64,000 nt of DNA from Paracoccus aminovorans (lineage in GTDB: Bacteria > Pseudomonadota > Alphaproteobacteria > Rhodobacterales > Rhodobacteraceae): the NCBI RefSeq assembly GCF_001546115.1, contig NZ_KQ955211.1:1-64000 (forward strand), in the 5' to 3' direction. The notes under the pieces were generated by a model. That model was given only the letters and a program-made list of their open reading frames with translations. It searched no databases and was not told where the DNA came from. Both the position numbers and the translations under genes were made by a program. Positions 1 through 10,459 of this stretch are shown here, in pieces; within the stretch, counting starts at the first letter, position 1; each line of letters opens with the position of its first letter.

Positions 1-11
1 CAGGCCGACGC

Positions 12-986
12 TCACGCCGCGATCTGCCGGGCCTTGGCGACCAGCACCTCGGCCTGGCGGATCGAGGCATAGTCGATCAGCCGCCCGTCCAGCGAGACCG
101 CGCCCTTGCCCTCGGCCTCGGCCCTGGCCATGGCGTCGAGGATGCGCTGCGCCCGGTCCACCTCGGCGGCCGAGGGGCTCATCACCTCGTTGGCCAGCGC
201 GATCTGGCTGGGGTGGATGGCCCATTTGCCCTCGCAGCCCAGCACCGCGGCGCGATAGGCGGCCGCCTTGTAGCCGTCGGGATCCGAGAAATCGCCAAAG
301 GGTCCGTCGACCGGCCGCAGCCCGTTGGCGCGCGCCGCGACCACCATGCGCGACAGCGCGTAATGCCACATGTCGCCCCAATGGATCTGGCGCGCGCCGT
401 CGTCCAGCTTGTCGGTCAGCACCGCGTAATGCTCGTTCACGCCGCCGATGACGGTGGTGCGGGCGCGGGTCGAGGCGGCGTAATCGGCGACGCCGAAATG
501 CAGGCTCTCGTTGCGCTTGGACGCCGCGGCGATCTCGTTGATGTTCTGCATGCCCAGGGCGGTCTCGATGATATGCTCGAAGCCGATGCGCTTTTTATAG
601 CCCTTGGCATCCTCGATTTGCGTCACCAGCATGTCGACGGCATAGACGTCGGCGGCGGTGCCGACCTTGGGGATCATGATCAGGTCCAGCCGCTCGCCGG
701 CCTGTTCGACCACGTCCACGACATCGCGATACATGTAATGCGTGTCGAGCCCGTTGATTCGCAGCGACATGGTTTTCTTGCCCCAATCGAGCTCGTTCAG
801 GGCCTTGATGATGTTCTTGCGCGCCTGCGGTTTTTCGTCCGGCGCCACCGCGTCCTCGAGGTCCAGGAAGACGACGTCGGCGTCGGATTTCGCAGCCTTT
901 TCAAACATGTTCGGCTGGCTGCCGGGCACGGCAAGCTCGCTGCGGTTCAGGCGGGCGGGCGCGGGTTCGATCGGGAAGAAACTCAT
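12..986 (-). CDS. mcl: L-malyl-CoA / beta-methylmalyl-CoA lyase
   Basis: The 324-residue protein belongs to the HpcH/HpaI aldolase / citrate lyase beta family and is close to rhodobacterial Mcl1. It would cleave malyl-CoA to acetyl-CoA and glyoxylate, the last step of the serine cycle, and may also act on methylmalyl-CoA in the ethylmalonyl-CoA route. Visible signatures are RLNRSELAVPGS near residue 12, the acidic metal-site segment LDLEDAV at 41-47, and GFEHIIETALG near 137 with a metal-binding Glu. The start ATG follows AAGGAGGC at good spacing. It is separated from the sga-mtk operon by a divergent regulator, so it probably has its own promoter in the AT-rich gap just upstream. The main alternative is a citramalyl-CoA lyase homologue, which the serine-cycle neighbours make less likely. 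Confidence 0.9.
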   Translation of the reverse strand: MSFFPIEPAPARLNRSELAVPGSQPNMFEKAAKSDADVVFLDLEDAVAPDEKPQARKNIIKALNELDWGKKTMSLRINGLDTHYMYRDVVDVVEQAGERLDLIMIPKVGTAADVYAVDMLVTQIEDAKGYKKRIGFEHIIETALGMQNINEIAAASKRNESLHFGVADYAASTRARTTVIGGVNEHYAVLTDKLDDGARQIHWGDMWHYALSRMVVAARANGLRPVDGPFGDFSDPDGYKAAAYRAAVLGCEGKWAIHPSQIALANEVMSPSAAEVDRAQRILDAMARAEAEGKGAVSLDGRLIDYASIRQAEVLVAKARQIAA

Positions 987-1033
987 GGCGGGATGCCTCC
1001 TTGGCGGGGGTAAAACTCGCGCAAAGGGAAAGA

Positions 1034-1067
1034 ATATTTCTATTTACTGTCAAGAAATATAATTTCT
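1034..1067. promoter_or_regulatory. AT-rich palindromic region upstream of mcl
   Basis: This is a conspicuously AT-rich patch in GC-rich DNA between mcl and the LuxR-type gene. The arms ATATTTCT (1034-1041) and AGAAATAT (1053-1060) are perfect inverted repeats, and AGAAATATAATTTCT (1053-1067) is a second palindrome sharing one arm. It probably contains the mcl promoter and an operator; the binding protein is unknown. Confidence 0.45.
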
Positions 1068-1095
1068 GACAAAGCGAAAAGTTCTAGATCGCCGC

Positions 1096-1806
1096 TCAGC
1101 CGCCCGGTCGCGAGCCCTGCTGGGAATAGAAAAACGCGATGGCCTGGGAGCGGCTTTTCACCGACAGCTTGTCGTAAAGGTTCGATAGGTGGAACTTGAC
1201 CGTATTGGGCGAGATGCCGAGTTCGCGCGCCATTTCGCGGTTGGTCAGGCCGCGGGCCAGCGCGGCCAGCATGTCGGTTTCGCGCCGCGACAGCGAGTGC
1301 AGCGGATTGCGTTGCAACTCGCGCACGTCCAGGAACGGGAACACCATCCGCCCGGCCGCCACCGCGATGCAGGTCTCGAGCAGGGTCTCGACCGGGCCGT
1401 TGCGCGAGACGAAGCCGGCGGCGCCGGCGCCCATGGCCGAGATATGGCCCTGGCTCGATTCGCGGGCATAGACGATGACGCGGGGCGCGGCCTCCTGTTC
1501 GCGCAGCTGCTCCATCAGCCGGGCGCCGCCCATCTCGGGCAGGTCCCAGTCGATGATTCCGACCCGGGCCGGCACCCGGCGGGTGGTGGCCAGGAAGCCC
1601 TCGGCCGTGGCCGAGGTGGCCAGCAGCGAAAAGCGCGCGTCGCGTTCGAACACCTCGGACATGGCGGACAGGACCAGCGGGTTGCTGTCGGCGAGAATCA
1701 CCGAAATCGCCGTTTCCGCCCCGCGCACGGTGCGGATCGGCCTGTCCATGACCGCGCTTGCGCCTTGCGGCGGCAAATGCTGGGCCAATTCCTTCCTCCC
1801 ATTCAT
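1096..1806 (-). CDS. Orphan LuxR/NarL-type response regulator with a degenerate receiver
   Basis: From the ATG at 1804-1806 this encodes 236 residues; a second in-frame ATG at 1747-1749 would give 217 and neither has a clear ribosome site. The N-terminal half looks like a CheY receiver: the likely phospho-acceptor Asp lies in IIDWDLPEMGG. The usual acidic pair is reduced to ADSN and the conserved lysine of the GYLLK motif is replaced (GFVSRNG), so classical phosphorylation is doubtful. The C-terminal part is a typical LuxR helix-turn-helix (LSRRETDMLAALARGLTNRE, then GISPNTVKFHLSNLYDKL). No histidine kinase is nearby. It is divergent from sgaA, so it is the obvious candidate regulator of the serine-cycle operon. 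The longer upstream reading frame over sgaA is a shadow. Confidence 0.85.
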   Translation of the reverse strand: MNGRKELAQHLPPQGASAVMDRPIRTVRGAETAISVILADSNPLVLSAMSEVFERDARFSLLATSATAEGFLATTRRVPARVGIIDWDLPEMGGARLMEQLREQEAAPRVIVYARESSQGHISAMGAGAAGFVSRNGPVETLLETCIAVAAGRMVFPFLDVRELQRNPLHSLSRRETDMLAALARGLTNREMARELGISPNTVKFHLSNLYDKLSVKSRSQAIAFFYSQQGSRPGG

Positions 1807-1845
1807 TCGGGTAGGTTTTGCCCCACCCGAACGGATACCTCGATG

Positions 1846-1863
1846 CAACATAATCTTACGTTG
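1846..1863. promoter_or_regulatory. 18-bp palindrome, candidate LuxR-type operator
   Basis: CAACATAATCTTACGTTG is an imperfect palindrome: CAAC pairs with GTTG and TAA with TTA, with one mismatched pair between them and a TC centre. It lies in the 118-bp divergent region between the LuxR-type regulator and sgaA, about 60 bp before the sgaA start. Length and symmetry suit a NarL/LuxR dimer site; assignment to this regulator is inferred from position. Confidence 0.45.
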
Positions 1864-1888
1864 TGGCAGCTGTCCAGAGCATGTTTCT

Positions 1889-1913
1889 TTCAATTCAACA
1901 TTCTTGAACTGAA
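1889..1913. promoter_or_regulatory. Inverted repeat next to the sgaA ribosome-binding site
   Basis: The arms TTCAATTCAA (1889-1898) and TTGAACTGAA (1904-1913) pair at nine of ten positions across a five-base spacer. The right arm runs into the GAAGGAAA Shine-Dalgarno sequence of sgaA at 1911-1918. It could be an operator or a leader hairpin that masks the ribosome site. Confidence 0.4.
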
Positions 1914-1924
1914 GGAAATTGCGC

Positions 1925-3172
1925 ATGACTGACGCGACGATCTTTCCGCAGCTGGAAATCCCCGACACGCTGGCAGCCGGTCCGGGTCCGGGCAATACCG
2001 ATCTGCGGGTGCTGCAACGATTTGCCAGTGCCGGCGTGGCCGACCACATGCAGGCCGATGTGCTGCGTGGCATGATCGAGGCCAAGCTGATGCTGCGCCA
2101 GGTCATGGGGACCCGGAACATCCACACCTTCGGCGTCGCCGGCACCGGCTGGAGCGGGCTCGACACGCTGTTCAGCGCGGTGATGCCGGGCGACAAGGTG
2201 GTGGCCTTCGTCAACGGCACCTTCTCGGGCATCGACGGGCTGACGCTGCGCATGAAGGCCGCCACGGCCGAGGAACTGGCCGCGGCGCCGCTGGACCCGA
2301 AACCGGCCTCGGTCGTGGTCGTCTCCGTGCCGCATGGCCAGTCGGTCACCGGCGAGATCGTCGAAAAGGCGCTGGCCGAGCACAAGCCGAAATGGGCCGC
2401 GATGGCGCATTGGGAAACCGGATCGGGCCGCATCAACGACATCCAGGGCTTTTCCGACGCCTGCGAGAAGCATGGCGCGATGGGCCTGGTGGATGCCGTG
2501 TCGTCGCTGGGGGTCGAGGATTTCTCGATCGACGATTACCCGGGCGTCGCCGGCTGGGCCTCGTGCCCGCAAAAAGGGATCTGCTGCCTGCCGCTGACCT
2601 ATGCGCCGGTCAGCTTCACCGACCGCTATATCGACAGCCTGAAGAAATCCGGCGCCCGCACCTTCGTGCATCACCCGATCCTCGAGGCCCGGCACTGGGG
2701 CATCATCGACGGCAAGGACGTGGAAAAGGGCGCCTATCACCGCACCCACAGCGCCTATGCCGTCGCGGCCTTCCACGAGGCGCTGCGCATCCTGCTGCAG
2801 CAGAGCGTGGCCGGCCGGGCGCGCTCCTATGCCTTCCACGAGGCGGCGCTGCGCGATGCGGTGACGGCGATGGGCTGCAAGGTCACCTCGAACATGACCT
2901 CGCTGGTGGTGCTGAACCTGCCGCCGGCCTTGGCGGGCCGCGAGGCCGAGCTGGTGGCCTCCTGCCGTGCCAAGGGCTTCGGCATCTGGCCGACGCTTTC
3001 GGAACCCGTGCAGGTGCGCATCGGCATCCTGAACCTGCTGAACCAGCGCGCCATCACCGACATCGTCACCCGCTTTGCGGCGGCGCTGAACGACATGGGC
3101 GCCGGCATCGACACCGGCCCGGTGCTCGAGGGCCTGCAGCGTCACTACGATACGGCCGTCGCCGCCGAATAA
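1925..3172 (+). CDS. sgaA: Serine-glyoxylate aminotransferase
   Basis: A 415-residue class V PLP aminotransferase that would convert serine and glyoxylate to hydroxypyruvate and glycine in the serine cycle. The fold-type I pattern is clear: GPGPGNTD near residue 20, HWETGSG near 162, the PLP-binding Asp in VDAVSSLG near 189 and the Schiff-base lysine at about 217 in CPQKG. The ATG at 1925 is chosen because GAAGGAAA precedes it by six bases; a TTG six bases upstream is also in frame. It is the first gene of the run sgaA-mtkA-mtkB-hprA-ppc-glyA, whose small gaps and overlaps indicate an operon. A related alanine-glyoxylate aminotransferase is possible by sequence alone, but the neighbours fix the role. 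Confidence 0.93.
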   Translation: MTDATIFPQLEIPDTLAAGPGPGNTDLRVLQRFASAGVADHMQADVLRGMIEAKLMLRQVMGTRNIHTFGVAGTGWSGLDTLFSAVMPGDKVVAFVNGTFSGIDGLTLRMKAATAEELAAAPLDPKPASVVVVSVPHGQSVTGEIVEKALAEHKPKWAAMAHWETGSGRINDIQGFSDACEKHGAMGLVDAVSSLGVEDFSIDDYPGVAGWASCPQKGICCLPLTYAPVSFTDRYIDSLKKSGARTFVHHPILEARHWGIIDGKDVEKGAYHRTHSAYAVAAFHEALRILLQQSVAGRARSYAFHEAALRDAVTAMGCKVTSNMTSLVVLNLPPALAGREAELVASCRAKGFGIWPTLSEPVQVRIGILNLLNQRAITDIVTRFAAALNDMGAGIDTGPVLEGLQRHYDTAVAAE

Positions 3173-3198
3173 GCGACACCCAGGGAGGGGAGAAGACG

Positions 3199-4395
3199 AT
3201 GGATATCCACGAATACCAGGCCAAGGAACTGCTCAGCAAGTTCGGGGTGGGCATTCCCACCGGCGCGCTGGCCTATAGCCCGGAACAGGCGGCTTACCGG
3301 GCGCGCGAGATGGGCGGCGACCGCTGGGTCGTCAAGGCCCAGGTCCATGCCGGCGGCCGCGGCAAGGCCGGCGGGGTCAAGGTCTGCAGCAGCGACACCG
3401 AGATCCAGGACGTGACCGAGAACATGTTCGGCCAGAAGCTGGTGACGCATCAGACCGGGCCCGAGGGCAAGGGCATCTACCGCGTCTATGTCGAGGCCGC
3501 GGTGCCGATCCTGCGCGAGATCTATCTGGGCTTCGTGCTGGACCGCGCCAGCCAGCGCGTGATGATCGTCGCCTCGGGCGAGGGCGGCATGGAGATCGAG
3601 GAGATCTCGGCCGAGAAGCCCGACAGCATCGTCCGCGCCGCCATCGAGCCGGCGGTCGGCCTGCGCGAATTCCAGGCCCGCGAGATCGCCTTCGCGCTTG
3701 GCATCAAGCCCGGGCTGGTCCAGCAGATGGTGCGCACGCTGATGGGCTGCTACCGCGCCTTCCGCGACCTCGATGCGACCATGGTGGAAATCAACCCGCT
3801 GGTGGTGACCTCGGACGACCGCATCCTGGCGCTGGACGCCAAGATGACCTTCGACAACAACGCCCTGTTCCGCCATCCGCAGATCAGCGAGCTGCGCGAC
3901 AAGTCGCAAGAGGATCCGCGCGAATCCCGCGCCGCCGACCGCGGCCTGTCCTATGTCGGGCTGGAAGGCAATATCGGCTGCATCGTGAACGGCGCCGGCC
4001 TGGCCATGGCGACGATGGACACCATCAAGCTGGCCGGCGGCGAGCCTGCGAACTTCCTCGACATCGGCGGCGGCGCCACGCCCGAACGGGTGGCCAAGGC
4101 GTTCCGGCTGGTGATGTCGGACAAGAACGTGCAGGCGATCCTGGTCAACATCTTCGCCGGCATCAACCGCTGCGACTGGGTGGCCGAGGGCGTCGTCAAG
4201 GCGCTGCGCGACGAGCCGGTGGATGTGCCGGTCGTGGTGCGCCTGGCCGGCACCAATGTCGAGGAAGGCCAGAAGATCCTGGCGCAAAGCGGGCTGCCGC
4301 TGATCCGCGCCACCACGCTGATGGAAGCCGCCGAACGCGCCGTCGCCGCATGGCGCGCCGATACCAAGCAGAACCCCAACCTGAGGGCCGTGTGA
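3199..4395 (+). CDS. mtkA: Malate-CoA ligase (malate thiokinase) beta subunit
   Basis: This 398-residue protein resembles the succinyl-CoA synthetase beta chain. An ATP-grasp nucleotide-binding half begins MDIHEYQAKELL, has the KAQVHAGGRGKAGG loop near residue 46 and the Mg-binding EINPLVV segment near 195. A C-terminal CoA-ligase domain contains NGAGLAMATMD and IGGGAT. With mtkB it would activate malate to malyl-CoA using ATP and CoA, supplying the substrate of Mcl. Its place between sgaA and mtkB, with hprA and ppc after it, distinguishes it from sucC of the TCA cycle. The ATG follows AGGGAGGGGAG. Its last base is the first base of the mtkB start codon. Confidence 0.92.
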   Translation: MDIHEYQAKELLSKFGVGIPTGALAYSPEQAAYRAREMGGDRWVVKAQVHAGGRGKAGGVKVCSSDTEIQDVTENMFGQKLVTHQTGPEGKGIYRVYVEAAVPILREIYLGFVLDRASQRVMIVASGEGGMEIEEISAEKPDSIVRAAIEPAVGLREFQAREIAFALGIKPGLVQQMVRTLMGCYRAFRDLDATMVEINPLVVTSDDRILALDAKMTFDNNALFRHPQISELRDKSQEDPRESRAADRGLSYVGLEGNIGCIVNGAGLAMATMDTIKLAGGEPANFLDIGGGATPERVAKAFRLVMSDKNVQAILVNIFAGINRCDWVAEGVVKALRDEPVDVPVVVRLAGTNVEEGQKILAQSGLPLIRATTLMEAAERAVAAWRADTKQNPNLRAV

Positions 4396-5276
4396 TGAGC
4401 ATTTTTCTGGATCGTGAAACCCGCGTCATCGTTCAGGGCATCACCGGCAAGATGGCCCGCTTCCATACCAGGGAGATGATCGACTACGGCACCAATGTCG
4501 TCGGCGGCGTCGTGCCCGGCAAGGGCGGCGAGACCTGCGAGGGCGTGCCGGTCTTCAACACCGTCAAGGAAGCGGTCGAGGCGACCGGCGCCCAGGCCTC
4601 GCTGGTCTTCGTGCCGCCGCCGGCCGCGGCCGACAGCATCATGGAAGCGGCCGATGCCGGCATCCAGTACTGCGTCTGCATCACCGACGGCATCCCGGCC
4701 CAGGACATGATCCGCGTCAAGCGCTACATGTACCGCTATCCGAAAGAGCGCCGGATGATCCTGACCGGCCCGAACTGCGCCGGCACCATCAGCCCCGGCA
4801 AGGCCATGCTGGGGATCATGCCGGGCCATATCTACATGCAGGGCCATGTCGGCATCATCGGCCGCTCGGGCACGCTGGGCTATGAGGCGGCGGCGCAGCT
4901 GAAAGAGCTGGGGCTGGGGGTCTCGACCTCGGTCGGCATCGGCGGCGACCCGATCAACGGCTCGTCCTTCCGCGACGTGCTGGAGCATTTCCAGAACGAC
5001 GACGACACCCATGCCATCTGCCTGATCGGCGAGATCGGCGGGCCGCAGGAAGCCGAGGCCGCGGATTACATCCGCGAGCATGTGACGAAGCCGGTGGTGG
5101 CCTATATCGCCGGCCTGACCGCGCCCAAGGGCCGCACCATGGGCCATGCCGGCGCCATCATCTCGGCCTTCGGGGAAAGCGCCTCGGAAAAGGTGGAAAT
5201 CCTGTCGGCGGCCGGCATCACCATGGCGGAAAACCCCGCCGTGATCGGGCAGACCATCGCCCGCGTCCTGCAGTAA
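4395..5276 (+). CDS. mtkB: Malate-CoA ligase (malate thiokinase) alpha subunit
   Basis: A 293-residue SucD-like subunit. It has the N-terminal CoA-binding Rossmann part (VIVQGITGKMARFHTREM; VPPPAAADSI) and a ligase domain with GRSGTLGYEAA, in the position of the phosphate loop. MGHAGAII near residue 250 holds the histidine phosphorylated in the reaction. The start codon overlaps the mtkA stop (TGATG), so the two chains are probably translationally coupled, fitting a stoichiometric complex. The substrate (malate rather than succinate) is inferred from the serine-cycle neighbours. Only 11 bases separate it from hprA. Confidence 0.92.
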   Translation: MSIFLDRETRVIVQGITGKMARFHTREMIDYGTNVVGGVVPGKGGETCEGVPVFNTVKEAVEATGAQASLVFVPPPAAADSIMEAADAGIQYCVCITDGIPAQDMIRVKRYMYRYPKERRMILTGPNCAGTISPGKAMLGIMPGHIYMQGHVGIIGRSGTLGYEAAAQLKELGLGVSTSVGIGGDPINGSSFRDVLEHFQNDDDTHAICLIGEIGGPQEAEAADYIREHVTKPVVAYIAGLTAPKGRTMGHAGAIISAFGESASEKVEILSAAGITMAENPAVIGQTIARVLQ

Positions 5277-5287
5277 CGGAGGCAGAC

Positions 5288-6258
5288 ATGGCGAAACCTC
5301 GGGTTCTTGTCACGCGCCGCTGGCCCGCGGCGGTCGAGGCGCGGCTGGCGGAGGCGTTCGACGTCAGGTTGAACACCGCCGACAAGCCGCTCACGCCCGA
5401 GGATTTCCGGGCGGCGATGCGGGATTACGACGCGATCCTGCCCACCGTCACCGACAAGCTGGGCGCGCCCGCGCTGGACATCGACAAGCCGCAGGTGCGG
5501 ATCCTGGCGAATTACGGCGTGGGCTACAGCCACATCGATCTCGACAGCGTCGGCCGGCACGGCATCGTCGTGACCAATACCCCGGACGTGCTCAGCGAAT
5601 GCACCGCCGACCTGGCGATGACGCTGCTGCTGATGGTGGCGCGCCGCGCCGGCGAGGGCGAGCGCGAACTGCGCGCCGGGCAATGGACCGGCTGGCGGCC
5701 GACGCATCTGGTCGGCACCAAGGTTTCCGGCAAGACGCTGGGCATCATCGGCTATGGCCGCATCGGGCAGGAAATGGCCCGGCGCGCGCATCACGGCTTC
5801 GGCATGAAGATCCTGGCCTATAACCGCAGCCCGGTCGCGCCCGAGGTGCTGGCGCAATGCCAGGCCACCCAGGTCGCCAGCATCGACGAACTGCTGCCGC
5901 AATGCGATTTCGTCTCGCTGCATTGCCCGGGCGGCGCGGCGAACCGGCACCTGATCAACTCGCGCCGGCTGGGGCTGATGCGGCCCGACGCCTTCCTGAT
6001 CAACACCGCGCGCGGCGAGGTGATCGACGAGATGGCGCTGTCGCATGCGCTGTGGTTCGAATCCATCGGCGGCGCCGCGCTGGACGTGTTCGACGGCGAG
6101 CCGAACATCAACCCGGCGCTGCGTGACAGCGACCGGCTGGTGATGCTGCCGCATCTGGGCAGCGCCACCCGCGAGGCGCGCGAGGCGATGGGCTTCCGCG
6201 TGCTCGACAACCTTGAAGATTTCTTCGCAGGACGCGCACCGCGCGACAGGGTGAACTG

Positions 6259-6259
<1 letters not shown>
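5288..6259 (+). CDS. hprA: Hydroxypyruvate reductase / glycerate dehydrogenase
   Basis: A 323-residue D-isomer-specific 2-hydroxyacid dehydrogenase. It would reduce hydroxypyruvate from SgaA to D-glycerate in the serine cycle. Key motifs are the nucleotide-binding GIIGYGRIGQ near residue 151, the catalytic arginine in NTARGEVIDE near 236, and the catalytic histidine in LPHLGSAT near 289. The family includes glyoxylate reductases (GhrB-like) with overlapping activity; context favours hydroxypyruvate. It starts 11 bases after mtkB with an AACGGAGGCAG ribosome site, and its stop overlaps the ppc start by one base (TGATG). No glycerate kinase lies in this window, so the next step is encoded elsewhere. 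Confidence 0.9.
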
Positions 6260-8925
<2,666 letters not shown>

Positions 8926-8937
8926 GGAGCAGACAGC

Positions 8938-10230
8938 ATGAACGAACAGACCCCTTCGGGCTTTTTCACCGAGCCGCTTTCGACGCGCGACCCTGCGATT
9001 TTCGGGGCGATCCGTCAGGAGCTTGGCCGGCAGCGCGACGAGATCGAGCTGATCGCGTCCGAGAACATCGTCTCGAAGGCGGTGCTCGAGGCGCAGGGCT
9101 CGGTCCTGACCAACAAATACGCCGAGGGCTACCCGGGCAAGCGCTATTACGGCGGCTGCCAATATGTCGACATCGTCGAGGACCTGGCGATCGAGCGCGC
9201 CAAGCAACTGTTCGACTGCGGCTTCGCCAATGTGCAGCCGAATTCGGGCAGCCAGATGAACCAGGCCGTGTTCCTGGCGCTGCTCAGCCCCGGCGACACC
9301 TTCATGGGGCTCGACCTCAATTCGGGCGGCCACCTGACGCATGGCTCGCCGGTCAACATGTCGGGCAAGTGGTTCAACGTCGTCAGCTACGGCGTGCGCC
9401 AGCAGGACCAGCTGCTGGACATGGAGGACGTGCGGAAAAAGGCGCATGAGCACAAGCCCAAGCTGATCGTCGCCGGCGGCACCGCTTACAGCCGCATCTG
9501 GGACTGGGCCGAGTTCCGCAAGATCGCCGACGAGGTCGGCGCCTACCTGATGGTCGACATGGCCCATATCGCGGGCCTGGTGGCGGGCGGCCAGCATCCC
9601 TCGCCCTTGCCGCATGCCCATGTCGTGACCACGACGACGCATAAATCCCTGCGCGGCCCGCGCGGCGGCATGGTGCTGACCAACGATGCCGAGATCGCGA
9701 AGAAGATCAACTCGGCGGTGTTCCCCGGCCTGCAGGGCGGCCCCTTGATGCATGTGATCGCGGCCAAGGCGGTGGCCTTCGGCGAGGCGCTGCGCCCGGG
9801 CTTTCGCGATTACGCGGCCCAGGTGGTGAAGAACGCGCAGGCCATGGCCGACGAGCTGATGAAGGGCGGCATCGACATCGTCTCGGGCGGCACCGACAAC
9901 CACCTGTGCCTGGCCGATCTGCGTCCCAAGGGCGTGACCGGCAAGGCGACCGAGGCGGCGCTGGGTCGGGCGCATATCACCTGCAACAAGAACGGCGTGC
10001 CCTTCGACCCCGAGAAGCCCTTCGTGACCTCGGGCGTGCGCTTGGGCGCGCCGGCCGGCACCACGCGCGGCTTCGGCGAGGCGGAGTTCCGCCAGATCGC
10101 GCGCTGGATCGTCGAGGTGGTGGACGGGCTGGCCTCGAACGGCGAGGCCGGCAACGCCGAGGTCGAGGCCCGCGTCAAGGCCGAGGTCGAGGCGCTCTGC
10201 GCGAAATTCCCGCTGTACAAGGGCATGTGA
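8938..10230 (+). CDS. glyA: Serine hydroxymethyltransferase
   Basis: A 430-residue PLP enzyme that joins methylene-tetrahydrofolate and glycine to make serine, the entry of C1 units into the serine cycle. Signatures include IELIASENIVSKAVLEAQGS near residue 37, the YAEGYPGKRYYGGC segment, and the PLP lysine in VTTTTHKSLRGPRGG near 235. The ATG follows AAGGAGCAGACAGC, 12 bases after ppc. It is the last gene of the serine-cycle operon and is followed by a hairpin. Many genomes carry a housekeeping second copy; this one is probably specific to methylotrophy, which is inference. Confidence 0.95.
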   Translation: MNEQTPSGFFTEPLSTRDPAIFGAIRQELGRQRDEIELIASENIVSKAVLEAQGSVLTNKYAEGYPGKRYYGGCQYVDIVEDLAIERAKQLFDCGFANVQPNSGSQMNQAVFLALLSPGDTFMGLDLNSGGHLTHGSPVNMSGKWFNVVSYGVRQQDQLLDMEDVRKKAHEHKPKLIVAGGTAYSRIWDWAEFRKIADEVGAYLMVDMAHIAGLVAGGQHPSPLPHAHVVTTTTHKSLRGPRGGMVLTNDAEIAKKINSAVFPGLQGGPLMHVIAAKAVAFGEALRPGFRDYAAQVVKNAQAMADELMKGGIDIVSGGTDNHLCLADLRPKGVTGKATEAALGRAHITCNKNGVPFDPEKPFVTSGVRLGAPAGTTRGFGEAEFRQIARWIVEVVDGLASNGEAGNAEVEARVKAEVEALCAKFPLYKGM

Positions 10231-10271
10231 GACATGGCGCGGGGGCGACCCCGCGGCTGCAGGACCGGCGC

Positions 10272-10299
10272 GGCGGCGGGGCAAATGAGCCCGGCCGCC
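10272..10299 (+). terminator. Terminator-like hairpin after glyA
   Basis: The arms GGCGGCGGGGC (10272-10282) and GCCCGGCCGCC (10289-10299) pair at ten of eleven positions with a six-base loop and are followed by GTTTGG. It lies 42 bases after the glyA stop and probably ends the serine-cycle transcript. The rest of the 229-bp gap before amt is described in the next site entry. Confidence 0.55.
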
Positions 10300-10381
10300 G
10301 TTTGGCATTGGCGGGACCGCGTCAGCATTCTGGCGCGGGATCGGGCAGGCTGACCACGGGCGCGGCAATCCGGCGATCTTC

Positions 10382-10397
10382 TTTCCAGGATCGGAAA
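10382..10397. promoter_or_regulatory. TTTCC/GGAAA inverted repeat upstream of the ammonium transporter
   Basis: TTTCC-AGGATC-GGAAA lies 63 bases before the amt start. The half-sites equal those of the 17-bp motif near the XRE-cupin gene and mgdA, but the spacer is six bases rather than five, so identity is doubtful. A second GGAAA/TTTCC pair is formed with TTTCC at 10414-10418. Confidence 0.25.
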
Positions 10398-10459
10398 TTT
10401 ATCGCCAAGAAACTTTCCTTTGCGCTCCGCCCGCCCATCATGAACCCGTTCACCTTGCC

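Noticed and set aside
1807..2442. N-terminal extension of the LuxR-type regulator through the sgaA region
   Set aside because: The extension is antisense to sgaA and its promoter and is not similar to any response regulator; the ATG at 1804-1806 or 1747-1749 gives a normal length.
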